In this document: positions 1 through 11,142 of the stretch, in pieces | Numbering within the stretch: position 1 is the stretch's first letter | Layout: each line of letters opens with the position of its first letter | Source: Dactylorhiza incarnata | Lineage: Eukaryota > Streptophyta > Magnoliopsida > Asparagales > Orchidaceae | Direction of reading: 5' to 3' | Length of the DNA stretch: 64,000 nt | Assembly (NCBI GenBank): GCA_033032865.1 | Contig: JAWHQI010000619.1 | Location: 310,001-374,000 of the forward strand | Position numbers and translations under genes: made by a program | Notes under the pieces: generated by a model | Databases searched by the model: none | What the model was told of the DNA's origin: nothing | The model's input: only the letters and a program-made list of their open reading frames with translations

Positions 1-249
1 GAGTTTGAGAGCGCAAAAGATAGAATAGAGATTAAATATTAGGGTTCGGCGAAGACTAGGGTTTTCGCGGAACGGATTTGACGTGTTAGCGGCAAAAAAA
101 AAGAGGAAAATAGTTCTTTCGTCGATCTCGTTCGACGAACGAAATATTTCGTCGATCCCGTTCGACGAACGAAATATTTCGTCGAGCGAATTTGACAAAT
201 TTTCTGAACCTTAGAAAAAAAATTGTTGGGTAAAAGAAAAATTTGTTAA
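1..249 (-). repeat. Copia 3' untranslated end and start of 3' LTR (partial)
   Basis: This stretch follows the RNase H stop codon on the minus strand. It holds the short block TGTTGGGT near 222-230, similar to the outer end of the 5' LTR near 6725, and several TTCG(T/A)CGAA palindromes also typical of that LTR. The rest does not align by eye to 5473-6738, so the exact 3' LTR start is uncertain. Confidence 0.5.
117..195. repeat. TTCGWCGAA palindrome cluster, copia 3' end
   Basis: About five copies of TTCGTCGA or TTCGACGAA occur here, partly in a tandem duplication of about 38 bp. The core is a palindrome around a central T/A. The same motif recurs at 3660-3787, 6510-6661 and 46815-47350. Confidence 0.75.
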
Positions 250-1626
250 TTAGATTGACTCCCCATTTATCATTCCAAGCTGATTTATAAAGAATTGGTG
301 TTTCTTTTCATCTAAGGGCTTAGTGAAGATGTCAGCTCTCTGCAAATCAGTTGGTATGAAGTCTAAACATATTTTTCCCTTCTTCACATTATCTCTGATA
401 AAGTGGTGTCTGATCTCAATATGTTTAGTTCTACTGTGGAGTACTGGATTTTGTGCTATTGATATTGCACTGGTGTTATCACAAAAGATTTTGGAATTAT
501 TTAGATTGTAACCATAGTCTAGGAGCTGGTTCTGTATCCACAATAGTTGTGAACAGCAACTGCCAGCTGCTATGTATTCAGCTTCTGCAGTTGATGTAGA
601 CACAGAGGTTTGTTTCTTACAAAACCAGGACACAAGCTTATCTCCAAGGAACTGACAAGTTCCTGAGGTGCTCTTTCTGTCTATTCTGCATCCAGCATAA
701 TCAGCATCTGAATATCCAGTTAACTCAAATCCTGATTCTGTAGGATACCAGAGTCCTAGATCTGGACAACCCTTTATATATCTTAAAATCCTTTTTAATA
801 AAATATAGTGAGATTCTTTAGGATTTACCTGAAACCTAGCACTAATACATGTGGCAAACATGATGTCTGGTCTACTGGCTGTTAAGTATAAAAGAGATCC
901 CACAATGGCTCTATATACTTTCTGATCAACAGGTTTTCTTGATTCATCAGTGCCAACAGCTGCATTTGAAGGCATGGGAGTTTTCATGGGGGAGGCATCT
1001 GACATCCCAAATCTTTTAACAAGCTCTTTAGCATATTTAGATTGGGATATAAAGATGCCTTCTTTTGTTTGCTTAACTTGCAAACCAAGAAAGTAAGACA
1101 GTTCTCCCATACTGCTCATTTCAAATTTTGAATGCATTAGATTTGAAAATCTTTTGCATAACTTAGAGTGAATAGAACCAAATATTATGTCATCTACATA
1201 TATTTGTACCAATAGGGTTTCAGATTTATGATTTCTAAAAAACAATGTTTGGTCTACTTTACCTCTAGAAAATTTATTTTCCAAAAGAAAGTTTGTAAGG
1301 GTCTCATACCATGCTCTAGGAGCTTGTTTGAGACCATACAAAGCTTTATGTAATCTAAATACATGAGAGGGTTGAGTTGGAGAAACAAAACCTGGTGGTT
1401 GTTCCACATATACTTCTTCCTTGATATCTCCATTTAGAAAGGCACTCTTAACATCCATTTGAAATACCTTGAATCTTTTGTATGCAGCAAATGCTAGGAA
1501 TATTCTAATTGCTTCCAGTCTTGCTACAGGTGCAAAATTCTGATCATAGTCTATGCCTTCCTCTTGGCAGTATCCTTGAGCCACTAGTCTTGCCTTATTT
1601 CTGACTATGACTCCTTGAGCATCCAA
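250..1626 (-). pseudogene. Copia pol, reverse transcriptase and RNase H part
   Basis: 458 codons encoding the Ty1/copia reverse transcriptase and RNase H, which copy element RNA to DNA in the virus-like particle. Visible motifs: [23 protein letters not shown], the catalytic YVDD (1189-1200), and RNase H blocks [24 protein letters not shown] and [11 protein letters not shown]. The frame is the same as the upstream protease-integrase ORF. The two are separated only by one TGA (1675-1677) and 48 further bases that read through, so this is one pol gene with a single nonsense break rather than a separate gene. The reported start is just the first start codon after the stop. The catalytic residues I can see are intact. 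Confidence 0.92.
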
Positions 1627-1674
1627 TTTATTTCTGAATACCCATTTAGTGCCAATTACTGGATGATTCTTGGG

Positions 1675-3462
1675 TCATGGAACAAATTCCCATACTTTGT
1701 TCCTTTCAAATTGATTTAATTCCTCTTGCATAGCAGTAATCCAGTTGGGATCTTGCTCTGCATCTTTGATGGATTGAGGTTCAATTTGAGAGAGGAAACA
1801 GGTGTGCAAATTATTTTGATTTAGTTGATTTCTTGTTTGCACACCCACTGAGATGTCACCAATTACTTGAGATCTAGGGTGATCTCTTATGTTGACATAA
1901 TCAGTAGGAAATATAACTTCTCCTTGAGCTTGTTCATTTTCTCTATGAGGAATTTCTATGTCCTCCTGAACTTCAGCATTAATAGCTTCAAGATTTGTAG
2001 GGATATTTGCTGTATCCAATGTTGGTGCATTAGGACATTCTTCTTCACTGTCCTCATTAGGTAATTGAGAAGGATTTATTAAATCCTCTTTCTGTAGAGT
2101 TAGATTATCTAACTTCTCACAGAGAATTGGTACCTTTGCATCTTGTGAGGTAGAGATATTTCTCTCCTTGCAGCTCAAGCTAGTTTCATCAAATGATACA
2201 TGAATAGATTCTTCTATTTTAAAAGAAGATTTGTTAAATACTCTGTAAGCTTTACTACTAACTGAATAACCAAGGAAAATGCCATCTGAGGCTTTTGCTT
2301 CAAATTTCCCTAGGTGCTTCTTGTCATTATTATGAATGAAGCACTTACAGCCAAAGGCTCTAAAGTAATCTACTCTAGGCTTCTTCCCTTTAAGCAGTTC
2401 ATAAGGTGTCTTCCCCTTTTGTTTATGAATTAAACTTCTGTTTAAGACATAGTTTGTTGTGCTGACAGCCTCAGCCCAGAAGGATTGGGGCAAACCAGCA
2501 TCTGCAAGCAATGTTCTTCCAGATTCAATTAGTGTTCTATTTTTCCTTTCAGCTACCCCATTTTGTTGAGGAGTTCTAGGAGCTGAAAAGCACTGCCTGA
2601 TACCTTCCTTCTCACAGAATTCTCTCATCAGAAGAGATTCAAACTCAGTGCCATGATCACTTCTGATCAATGCAATCTGAGTAGAATACTCAATCTTGAT
2701 GCTCCTGAGAAAGTCTGTAAGAACTTTGAAATTATCTGACTTGCTTCTCAGAAAGAATACCCAACTAAATCTAGAGAAGTCATCAACAATAACTAGGGTG
2801 AAAGACTTACCTCCCAAACTGTGTATGGGAAGGGGTCCAAAAAGGTCTAAGTGCAGCAAATACAAAGACCTAGGAGAATCACTCTTAGATAGTGACTTAA
2901 AGCTGCTTTTTGTCTGCTTTCCCAATTGACATGCCCTGCAAAGGCTTTCCTTCTTGTATGATCCAGAAGGTAGTCCCCTGACAAGGTTGCCCTTTGATAA
3001 TTTGGCTAGGGTCCTATGGTTTACATGACCTAGTCTCCTATGCCACAAATTAGTATGTTTACTGACTTGGTTAAATAAGCAGATTTCAGGTTTGGCTGAA
3101 TCAAAATCTACTAAATAAACATTACCTTGTCTGTTTCCTAAAATAACAGTATTATTTTCAGAGAAGATAATACATCTATATTGGTTGAAGCATACCTGAT
3201 ATCCTTCATCACATAGTTGACCTATACTGATGAGGTTATGTTTGAGTCCACTTACATAGGCTACCTTTTTGAATGTGATTGTCCCAATCTGGACTGATCC
3301 ATAGCCTTCTGTCTGTCCCCAATTGGAATCTCCAAAAATCACTCTTGGTCCAAGCTTTGCCTTATAGTTGATTAATTTGGCTCTTGTTCCTGTCATATGT
3401 TTTGAGCATCCACTGTCCAAGTACCACTGTTCCTCTGTGGTAGGAAAGTTCTTTTTCTGCAA
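1675..3462 (-). pseudogene. Copia pol, protease, GAG-pre-integrase and integrase part
   Basis: 595 codons. Order: aspartic protease with YLDSGCS (residues ~14-20), GAG-pre-integrase/HHCC zinc region (LWHRRLGHVNH ... CRACQLGK, ~140-180), then integrase DDE core with LDLFGP, RSDHGTEFE and NGVAERKNRTL carrying D, D and E. It ends at TGA 1675-1677, in frame with the RT ORF. It starts on a non-ATG codon 11 bases after the gag stop and in the -1 frame relative to gag. Expression would therefore need frameshifting or splicing; a splice-acceptor-like TTTCTATTGCAG lies just upstream on this strand. A small indel is the other explanation. Confidence 0.92.
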
Positions 3463-3473
3463 TAGAAAGGAGG

Positions 3474-5375
3474 TTAGGTGTTCTTAACCCAGGTTACCTT
3501 GGGTTGCTTTTTGTAACCTTGAAATGCAGAAATATATGAGACAACAGGTTGACTATGATAACCTAGAGGGTGATATCTTCTGGGAGGAATAATCCAATCA
3601 CTAAATGAATTCTTCATTTTAGAAGAGGATGTATATTGTCTGTCCTTAGTAAAATTTGCGTTCGACAAACTTTGTTGTGTTCGTCTACCTGGTTCGACGA
3701 AAGATGTGGCATTCGTCGAGCCCTGTCTGCAGCAGGTTTGCAGTTTAGATTCAGGCCTTGGTTTTCGTCGATCGCCGTTCGACGAACTTGCTTGTGCAAT
3801 ATTTGTTTCAGGAATTTTTTCTTTGTCTTGTATTGCTTCCTTCCTTCTTGCAGATACAAATTTTACTGGGGTAGATAACATATTCTTCTTCAAAAGAAGA
3901 GGTTGATTAGATGATGCCCCCAAGCCCAGTTTGCCAGTCAGCCTGGCATTCACTGTGCTTGTGATGTCCATCAGCTTGAGACTTCTCCCATTTAGAGAGT
4001 TCTCTAGCTGCTTGGCCTCAGTTAGCTGTGTTTCTAGAGAACTCACTTGTTCCCTGGAAATTCTTAGCTCATTTTTGAGGTTAGTGTTTTCAGTGGATAT
4101 TCCATCCATCTTAGCTAACTTGTCTCTCAGAGAAATAATTTCTTTCTCTGATCTGATCATATCTTTACACAATTGTTTAAAATCATCTTTAAATTGTTCT
4201 GAATGAAAATCAAAACTGGAAATTACCTCATCCTCATTAGCTTCCAATTCATCATCTGAGTTGTCATTTGATGAGGAGGCATTGATTGCCATCATGCAGA
4301 ATTCCTTGTCTTCTGCTTCCTTCTCCTCATCACTGGAGCTGGAGGATGACTCAGATTTAGTGTCACTCCAGGTTTCAGCAACAAAGCCTTTTTCTCTTTT
4401 CTTGTGGCCTTTTGATGAGTGTTTGCTGGAGTGTTCCTGCTCTTTTCTCCTACTTTTCTTGTGAGCTTCTGGACATTCAGTGAGGATGTGTCCAGGCTTC
4501 CTGCACCCAAAGCATATTATTTCTTTAGATGGAGTTTTATCATACCTTGGCTTTTCATTGTGCCTGTTGGGTTTTCTTCTAAAGTCCTTCCTTGCCATCT
4601 TGTAAAATCTCTTTGCTAAGAGACTCAGCATCTCCTGATCACCAATCTTCTTTTCTTCCTCTGTTGCCTGAAAGGGAATGCTTTTCTCTTTCTTTGAGGA
4701 TGAGGAAGGAGAGGCTTCTGCTTCTCTGCTCTTTATCAGCTGCTCATAGGATTTGAGCTTTCCAAGAAGATTCTCAGTTGTAATCTCATTTAGTCCTCTG
4801 GCATCTTTAATTGGCCAGATTCTTGTGTCCCAAGAGCTGGGAAAGCACATCAGGATTTTGTCATTAACTTCAGTGACTGTGATCACTTTTTCAAGGGTTC
4901 TTAACTCATTGATGATGAGGCTGAGTCGGTTGTACATCTCTGCAATAGTCTCTGATTCTCCCTTTTTAAAATTCTCATACTGGGAGATCAAATATGATCT
5001 TCTGTCCTTTCTCTCATCTGCTGATCCTGCCACCATTCTTGTGAGGGAGTCCCAAATTTCTTTGGCAGAGGTGCAGTAAACCACCTTTTGAAATATGTCA
5101 TCAGTCATGGTTTGTGCTAAGATATTCATGGCCTTTGCATCAGCAGTTTTCTGTTTCTTTTGTGTTTCTGTCCATTGTGGAGGAGGGACAGCAGTTGTGT
5201 CTGATGTTGTATTTGTTGTTGAGGTTGGTGCAGTTGGAGGTCCTGTCAAAATAGAGTTAAAAATTTCTTCATCAATAGAATTCATGTAAAGTTTGATCCT
5301 TGCTTGCCATAGTGGAAACTTGTTCAGATTGCACATAGGAGGTCTTGTGCTTGAATATTCTTTGTTCTGTGTCAT
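3474..5375 (-). CDS. gag: Copia Gag capsid-nucleocapsid protein
   Basis: Gag packages the element RNA into virus-like particles. The ORF is open over about 634 codons from the first ATG (5375); upstream in-frame codons have no ATG. It has the UBN2-type gag core (FPLWQARIKLYM near the N-terminus, YENFKKGESETIAEMYNRL further on), a Lys/Ser-rich stretch and one zinc knuckle CFGCRKPGHILTEC (CX2CX4HX4C). A Ser/Asp/Glu-rich segment and a probable coiled coil (LRDKLAKMDGISTENTNLKN) follow. The C-terminal ~130 residues are unusual because they are encoded by DNA carrying the TTCGWCGAA palindromes also found in the LTR. It ends at TAA 3474-3476. Confidence 0.92.
   Translation of the reverse strand: MTQNKEYSSTRPPMCNLNKFPLWQARIKLYMNSIDEEIFNSILTGPPTAPTSTTNTTSDTTAVPPPQWTETQKKQKTADAKAMNILAQTMTDDIFQKVVYCTSAKEIWDSLTRMVAGSADERKDRRSYLISQYENFKKGESETIAEMYNRLSLIINELRTLEKVITVTEVNDKILMCFPSSWDTRIWPIKDARGLNEITTENLLGKLKSYEQLIKSREAEASPSSSSKKEKSIPFQATEEEKKIGDQEMLSLLAKRFYKMARKDFRRKPNRHNEKPRYDKTPSKEIICFGCRKPGHILTECPEAHKKSRRKEQEHSSKHSSKGHKKREKGFVAETWSDTKSESSSSSSDEEKEAEDKEFCMMAINASSSNDNSDDELEANEDEVISSFDFHSEQFKDDFKQLCKDMIRSEKEIISLRDKLAKMDGISTENTNLKNELRISREQVSSLETQLTEAKQLENSLNGRSLKLMDITSTVNARLTGKLGLGASSNQPLLLKKNMLSTPVKFVSARRKEAIQDKEKIPETNIAQASSSNGDRRKPRPESKLQTCCRQGSTNATSFVEPGRRTQQSLSNANFTKDRQYTSSSKMKNSFSDWIIPPRRYHPLGYHSQPVVSYISAFQGYKKQPKVTWVKNT
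3660..3787. repeat. TTCGWCGAA palindromes inside the gag coding region
   Basis: At least six full or near copies (TTCGACAAA, TTCGTCTAC, TTCGACGAAA, TTCGTCGAG, TTCGTCGATC, GTTCGACGAAC) lie within 130 bp of open gag frame. The encoded protein there is low in recognisable domain signal. Confidence 0.75.
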
Positions 5376-5458
5376 GGCTCTAATAGACAAAACCTTTAAA
5401 GTAGTCTAGATCTATCAGATCTGTTGGTCCAGGTGTTAGCCTGTAACAACCAACCCAA

Positions 5459-5470
5459 CCTCTGATACCA
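5459..5470 (-). other. Primer binding site, initiator-Met tRNA type
   Basis: On the minus strand the sequence is TGGTATCAGAGG, the standard plant LTR-retrotransposon primer site complementary to the 3' end of initiator methionine tRNA. It lies 2 bases after the LTR end ...CTTTCA and about 85 bases before the gag ATG. It fixes the orientation of the element and the inner edge of the 5' LTR. Confidence 0.9.
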
Positions 5471-6151
5471 ATTGAAAGTGGGGATAGATCAAGATTACTC
5501 TAGAGGGGGGGTGAATAGAGTATTTTAAAATAATCTTACTTAGCTTAAAGAAATCTGTATAAAACAATTTGAGTTATTTAGTATATGTGTAAGTAAGTGC
5601 AGCACAGATATAATCACAAACTAAAACACAACACACACAGCACAAACAAATAATAAGGACAGGCACAGAAGACACAAGGATCTAAAGTAGTTCCCCACAA
5701 CTTGGGTACATCTACTCTTCTACCACCCTGGTAGGAAATCCACTAAGGCTTTTTGATCAGGTGAGCCTTCACCACAGAGCTTTTGATCAGGTACTCTAAA
5801 CCACAATTTAACTTTTAAAGGGAGTTAGAACCCTGTACACAATTATAGAATAACAGTAAAATAAAGATGATGATGTGTTCTCTTTTCTCTAACAACAGAG
5901 AAGACTAGTGGATTGTTGAAGTTGTCAGATCTCCCCCTGTGAGTAAGAGTAGGTAAACAGGAGAGAAAATCTGCTCAGGGTGTAGGTCTTCTTGATCTTC
6001 AGAATATCTCCAGCACAAGTTCTTTAGAGGGAAAAATGATGCAGATGATTTCTAGAGATTAAAAGTAGGTGTCTGGAGAAGATGAAGACTTCAGAGAGAA
6101 AACAGAGAGAGTTCTTCTTCAAGAATGAGAACTGAGTAGCACAAAAGCCTT

Positions 6152-6164
6152 TTTTTTTATATCT
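6152..6164 (-). promoter_or_regulatory. Probable LTR TATA box
   Basis: Minus strand GATATAAAAAAAA, inside the LTR downstream of the palindrome cluster. A second AT-rich candidate, CTATTTATAC, lies ~25 bp upstream. Placement suits a U3/R boundary near 6120; no transcript start can be read from sequence. Confidence 0.45.
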
Positions 6165-6509
6165 GTGTCTCTTTCTAGTATAAATAGCAATGATAATCTC
6201 TTCACGGGAGAAAGTTGATCCTCTTTAAAATTTCAAACAGGGCTGGAAAGGAAGGAGACAAAAAGGAAAGATTTCTCTGGAATACCAATATATTAAATTC
6301 CTTGAAACTTGCAATCTGCCTTATAAAATAATCTGCACGCAGCCCTTAATTAATGCAGCAACGGTCATAAAATCTTTGATAGAGAATACTGCAATAACTG
6401 ACTGATATTTTAATAAGAACAGCTGTCAGCCTTCATAAGAAATCCTGAGGATAACTCCAAAATAATACTCTGAATAGAAGAGGTCACTGAATCGAGAGAC
6501 TCTGAAGAA

Positions 6510-6661
6510 GTTCGTCGATCTGAAGGGAAGTTCGTCGAACTTAACCTGGGAAGTTCGTCGAACAAACAAAAACTTTCGTCGAACAGAACTTTGAAGTTCG
6601 TTGAACCAAGTTCGTCGAACGGATACTTGAATTCGTCTAACGAACTAGAAGTTCGTCGAAC
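6510..6661. repeat. TTCGTCGAA palindrome cluster in copia U3
   Basis: Eight to nine copies in about 150 bp, mostly GTTCGTCGAAC with variants GTTCGTTGAAC and ATTCGTCTAAC, at irregular spacing of 12-25 bp. Irregular spacing with a conserved core argues for a motif kept by function or spread as short units rather than a simple tandem repeat. Confidence 0.85.
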
Positions 6662-6738
6662 ACCCTGACTTAGCTAATCTTCAAATTTCTTCTAGACTTA
6701 GCCTATGACCCTTATACTATACATGTTGGGTCAAAACA

Positions 6739-9700
6739 GATCCTATACCTGGAAATAGACATCCTAGCCCAAATCAGTAATAGGGTTGAACTGTATTCCA
6801 ACAAGAACTATTTTAACCCATTCAAGCTCATTTATAGGTTGATATACAATGAGATGTACTGCTAATACTAGATTTAGCTCCAAATGACACATAAATTTCA
6901 AAATGAAAGAATTTTGGATGCGGTTTGTAGTGAAAGTAAGAGATTTAGCTACAAATGACACTCAAACTTTAAACATCAATAACTTTTGATCGGGTTGTCT
7001 GATTTTACCCCCACAATACCTTTTAGGAATGAGCTCGGATCCCTACATTCATTGAAGCACAAGTTTTACCCATTGCAGCTCATTTAGTTGTCGATATATA
7101 GCGGGTTGCACTGGTAATGCAAATTTTAGCTCCAAATGACACCTAAACTTGAAACAGCCATAACTTTTGATGAGGTTGTATGATTTTTGCTCACAAAACC
7201 TCTTCGAAATGAGCTTCGAGCCATACATTTAATGGAGAGCAAGTTTTACCCAATCTAGTTCATTTAGTGGTAGATATACATTGAGTTGTAGTGGTAATAT
7301 GGGATTTAGCTCCAACTGGCACCTAAACTTCAAACAGCTATAACTTTTGATCCGGTTGTCCGGATTTTTCCCAAAACACCTTTTCACAATTAGCTCAGAG
7401 CCATACATCCTATAGAGAATAGGATTTACTCGATCGAGTTCATTTAGAGGTCGGTGGATAGTGGATTGCAGTGGAAATGAGGGATTTTGCTCTAATTGAC
7501 ACCTAAACTTAAAACATCCATAAATTTGATCTGGTTGTCAGATTTTTGCCCACAACACCTTTTCGGAATGAGATCGGAGCCCTGCATCCAATGGACACCA
7601 AGTTTTACCCATTCTAGTTCGTTTAGTGGTTGATCTACGGTGGGTTTCAGTGGTAATGTGGTATTTAGCTCCAAATGACACATAAACTTCAAACAGACAT
7701 AACTCTTAATCTAGTTGCCCAATTTTTGCCCACAATACCTTTTAGAATGAGCTCGGAGGCCTATATTCAGTGGAGAGTAGGATATAACCATTCAAGTTCA
7801 TTTATTGTTTGATATACAGTGGGTTCCAGTGGTTATGCTGGTTGGAAATAAGGTATTTAGCTTGAAAGGAGACCTAATCTTCAAATATCCATAACTTTTG
7901 ATCCGGTTGCCCGATTATCGCCCACAATACCTTTTCGGAATGAGATCGGAGCCCAAAATCCAATGGAGAACAATTTTAATCCATTCAAGCTTGTTTAGAG
8001 GTTGATATACAATGGGATGTACTGCTAATACTAGATTTAGCTCCAAATGACACATAAATTTCAAAATGAAAGAATTTTAGATGCGGTTTGTAGTGAAAGT
8101 AAGAGATTTAGCTACAAATGACACTCAAACTTTAAACATCATTAACTTTTGATCGGGTTGTCTGATTTTACCCCCACAACACCTTTTAGGAATGAGCTCG
8201 GATCCCTACATTCATTGAAGCACAAGTTTTACCCATTGCAGCTCATTTAGTTGTCGATATATAGCGGGTTGCACTGGGAATGCAAATTTTAGCTCCAAAT
8301 GACACCTAAACTTGCAACAGCCATAACTTTTGATGAGGTTGTCTGATTTTTGCTCACAAAACCTCTTCGAAATGAGATCCGAGCCATACATTCAATGGAG
8401 AGCAAGTTTTACCCAATCTAGTTCATTTAGTGGTCGATATACATTGAGTTGTAGTGGTAATGTGGGATTTAGCTACAACTGGCACCTAAACTTCAAACAG
8501 CAATAACGTTTGATCCGGTTGTCCGGATTTTGCCCAAAACACCTTTTCGCAAAGAGCTCAGATCCATACATCCTATGGAGAATGGGATTTACTCAATCGA
8601 GTTCATTTTGAGGTCGGTGGATAGTGGATTGCAGTGGAAATGAGGGATTTTGCTCCAATTGACACCTAAACTTAAAACATCCATAAATTTGATCTGGTTG
8701 TTAGATTTTTGCCCACAACACTTTTAAGGAATGAGATCGGAGCCCTGCATCCAATGGACACCAAGTTTTACTCATTCTAGTTCGTTTAGTGATTGATCTA
8801 CGGTGGGTTGCAGTGGTAATGTGGGATTTAGCTCCAAATGACACATAAACTTCAAACAGACATAACTCTTGATCCAGTTGCCCAATTTTTTCCCACAATA
8901 CCTTTTAGAATGAGCTCGGAGGCCTACATCCAGTGGAGAGTAGGATATAACCATTCAAGTTCATTTATTGTTCGATATACAGTGGGTTCCAGTGGTTATG
9001 CGGGTTGGTAATAAGGTATTTAGCTTGAAAGGAGACCTAATCTTCAAATATCCGTAACTTTTGATCCGGTTGTCCGATTTTCGCCCACAATACTTTTTCA
9101 GAATGAGATTGGAGCCCAAAATCCAATGGAGAACAATTTTAACCCATTCAAGCTCGTCTATAGGTTGATATACAATGGGATGTACTACTAATACTAGATT
9201 TAGCTCGAAATGACACATAAACTTCAAAATGAAAGAATTTTAGATGCGGTTTGTAGTGAAAGTAAGAGATTTAGCTACAAATGACACTCAAACTTTAAAC
9301 ATCAATAACTTTTGATCGGATTGTCTGATTTTACCCCCACAACACCTTTTAGGAATGAGCTCGGATCCCTACATTCATTAAAGCACAAGTTTTACACATT
9401 GCAGCTCATTTAGTTATTGATATATATCGGGTTGCACTGGTAATGCAAATTTTAGCTCCAAATGACACCTAAACTTGAAACAGCCATAACATTTGATGAG
9501 GTTGTCTGATTTTTGCTCACAAAACCTCTTCGAAATGAGCTCCGAGCCATACATTCAATGGAGAGCAAGTTTTGCCCAATCTAGTTCATTTAGTGGTCGA
9601 TATACATTGAGTTGTAGTGGTATGTGGGATTTAGCTCCAACTGACACCTAAACTTCAAACAGCTATAACTTTTGATCCGGTTGTCCGGATTTTGCCCAAA

Positions 9701-10480
9701 ACACCTTTTCGCAATGAGCTCAGAGCCATACATCCTATGGAAAATAGGATTTACTCGATCGAGTACATTTAGAGGTCGGTGGATAGTGGATTGCAGTGGA
9801 AATGAGGGATTTTGCTCCAATTGACACATAAACTTAAAACATCCATAAATTTGATCTGGTTGTCATTTTTTTGCCAGAACACCTTTTCGGAATGAGATCG
9901 GAGCCCTGCATCCAATGGACACCAAGTTTTACCCATTCTAGTTCGTTTAGTGGTTGATCTACGGTGGGTTGCAGTGGTAATGTGGGATTTAGCTCTAAAT
10001 GACACAAAAACTTCAAACAGACATAACTCTTGATCCAGTTGCCCAATTTTGGCCCACAATATCTTTTAGAATGAGCTCGGAGGCCTACATCCAGTGGAGA
10101 TTAGGATATAACCATTCAAGTTCATTTATTGTTCGATATACAGTGGGTTCCAGTGGTTATGGGGGTTGGTAATAAGGTATTTAGCTTGAAAGGAAACCTA
10201 ATCTTCAAATATCCGTAACTTTTGATCCGGTTGTCCGATTTTCGCCCACAATACCTTTTCGGAATGAGATCGGAGCCCAAAATCCAATGGAGAACAATTT
10301 TAACCCATTCAAGCTCATTTAGAGGTTTATATACAATGGGATGTACTGCTAATACTAGATTTTGCTCCAAATGACACATAAATTTCAAAATGAAAGAATT
10401 TTAGATGCGGTTTGTAGTGAAAGTAAGAGATTTAGCTACAAATGACACTCAAACTTTAAACATCAATAACTTTTGATCGG
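6739..10480. repeat. 180-bp-class satellite array, left block
   Basis: Tandem satellite with a degraded first ~60 bp next to the copia LTR. Higher-order units start at 6981, 8144, 9307 and 10468, giving periods of 1163, 1163 and 1161. Each unit has six related monomers of about 180 bp, with anchors like CATAACTTTTGATCCGGTTG and GAGCTCGGAGCC, plus a truncated monomer. The many 60-115-codon ORFs on the minus strand repeat with the satellite and are by-products of its periodicity, not genes. The array resumes at 20026 after the Athila insertion in exact register. Confidence 0.95.
10476..10480. repeat. Target-site duplication of Athila element, left copy
   Basis: ATCGG directly before the LTR start TGATGAG. 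The same five bases follow the 3' LTR at 20021-20025 and complete the interrupted satellite unit, proving a single insertion event. Confidence 0.95.
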
Positions 10481-10656
10481 TGATGAGTACTTTTTGTACT
10501 CATCTTTTAATATAAGTTTAATTTATTTTAATATGAAATTAATTAGTTTTTTTTATGTTTTTCTTATTAAAATTATTATCTTTTCAATTTTATAAACTAA
10601 CTTAAGTTTTTCTGTGTATTTCAGTTTTATTTCACGCATTAGGCAAAAACTTCAAG

Positions 10657-11118
10657 TACACGCCCAAGGTCACGGGCGTGACCATGGGCGTGTAACATAG
10701 CGGTGCTCCAGACCTATTTCCGCCACCACGGGTGCATTCCGTGAAGATTTCGCCAAGTACACGCCCCAGGTCACGGGCGTGACTAAGGGCGTGACCCAAT
10801 GTCACGGCCGCGGCCCGCCGCAAGCATCCAGAATCAGCCTGCCACGTCAATTAAAATTACACGCCCCAGGTCACGGGCGTGACCCGGGGCGTGACTCAAT
10901 CTCACGGGCGTGACTCATCCCGCGCCACTCCCCGCTTCTTCCCGCCGAAGATTTCCGCCAGCAGCACGTTTTGAAGGTTACACGCCCTAGGTCACGGGCG
11001 TGACCTAGGGCGTGACACGCAAATATCGTCAGCATTAAAGCCAGATTGCGCCCTTTCCGTTCCGAGATGATCGGGCGCCTTACACACCCTTGGTCACGGG
11101 CGTGACCGAGGGCGTGTA
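10657..11118. repeat. Five nested palindrome modules upstream of Athila TATA box
   Basis: Modules of about 38 bp start near 10657, 10758, 10858, 10979 and 11081. Each reads TACACGCCC - GGTCACG - GGCGTGACC - GGGCGTG(T/A), an outer inverted repeat enclosing an inner one. A half module (TCACGGGCGTGA) lies at 10901-10913. Spacing is about 100-120 bp and the last ends 16 bp before TATAAAAG, a typical upstream-activator position. The 3' LTR has the same set at 19131-19593. Confidence 0.9.
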
Positions 11119-11134
11119 CCCAGAATTTTTCAGC

Positions 11135-11142
11135 TATAAAAG
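11135..11142 (+). promoter_or_regulatory. Athila 5' LTR TATA box
   Basis: TATAAAAG in a GC-rich U3 context, followed by a plausible start region near 11165 and AATAAA at 11291-11296. The equivalent in the 3' LTR is 19610-19617. Confidence 0.75.

Larger units (their letters stand above)
1..6738 (-). mobile_element. Ty1/copia LTR retrotransposon, SIRE/Maximus-like, 3' end cut by window
   Basis: Reading on the minus strand: 5' LTR (6738-5473), primer site, gag, then protease-integrase-RT-RNase H, the domain order that defines Ty1/copia. The RT and integrase wording and the gag with a CCHC knuckle look most like the SIRE/Maximus lineage (inferred by recognition). Gag is open throughout and pol has one in-frame TGA, so the copy is young or recently active. 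The high-coordinate end abuts degraded satellite at 6739, so it probably inserted at the array edge. The target duplication cannot be tested because the other end lies outside the window. Confidence 0.9.
5473..6738 (-). repeat. Copia 5' LTR
   Basis: 1266 bp on the minus strand, beginning TGTTTTGACCC and ending CACTTTCA, the TG...CA ends expected of an LTR, immediately before the primer site. The inner end has the C-rich CTATTCACCCCCCCTCTAGAG seen in many SIRE-like LTR ends. A palindrome cluster lies in the distal part (probable U3) and a TATA box about 350 bp downstream of it. Confidence 0.88.

Noticed and set aside
6510..6661. CRISPR-like array because of spaced short palindromes.
   Set aside because: Spacing is irregular, there are no unique equal-length spacers, and the context is a plant LTR retrotransposon.
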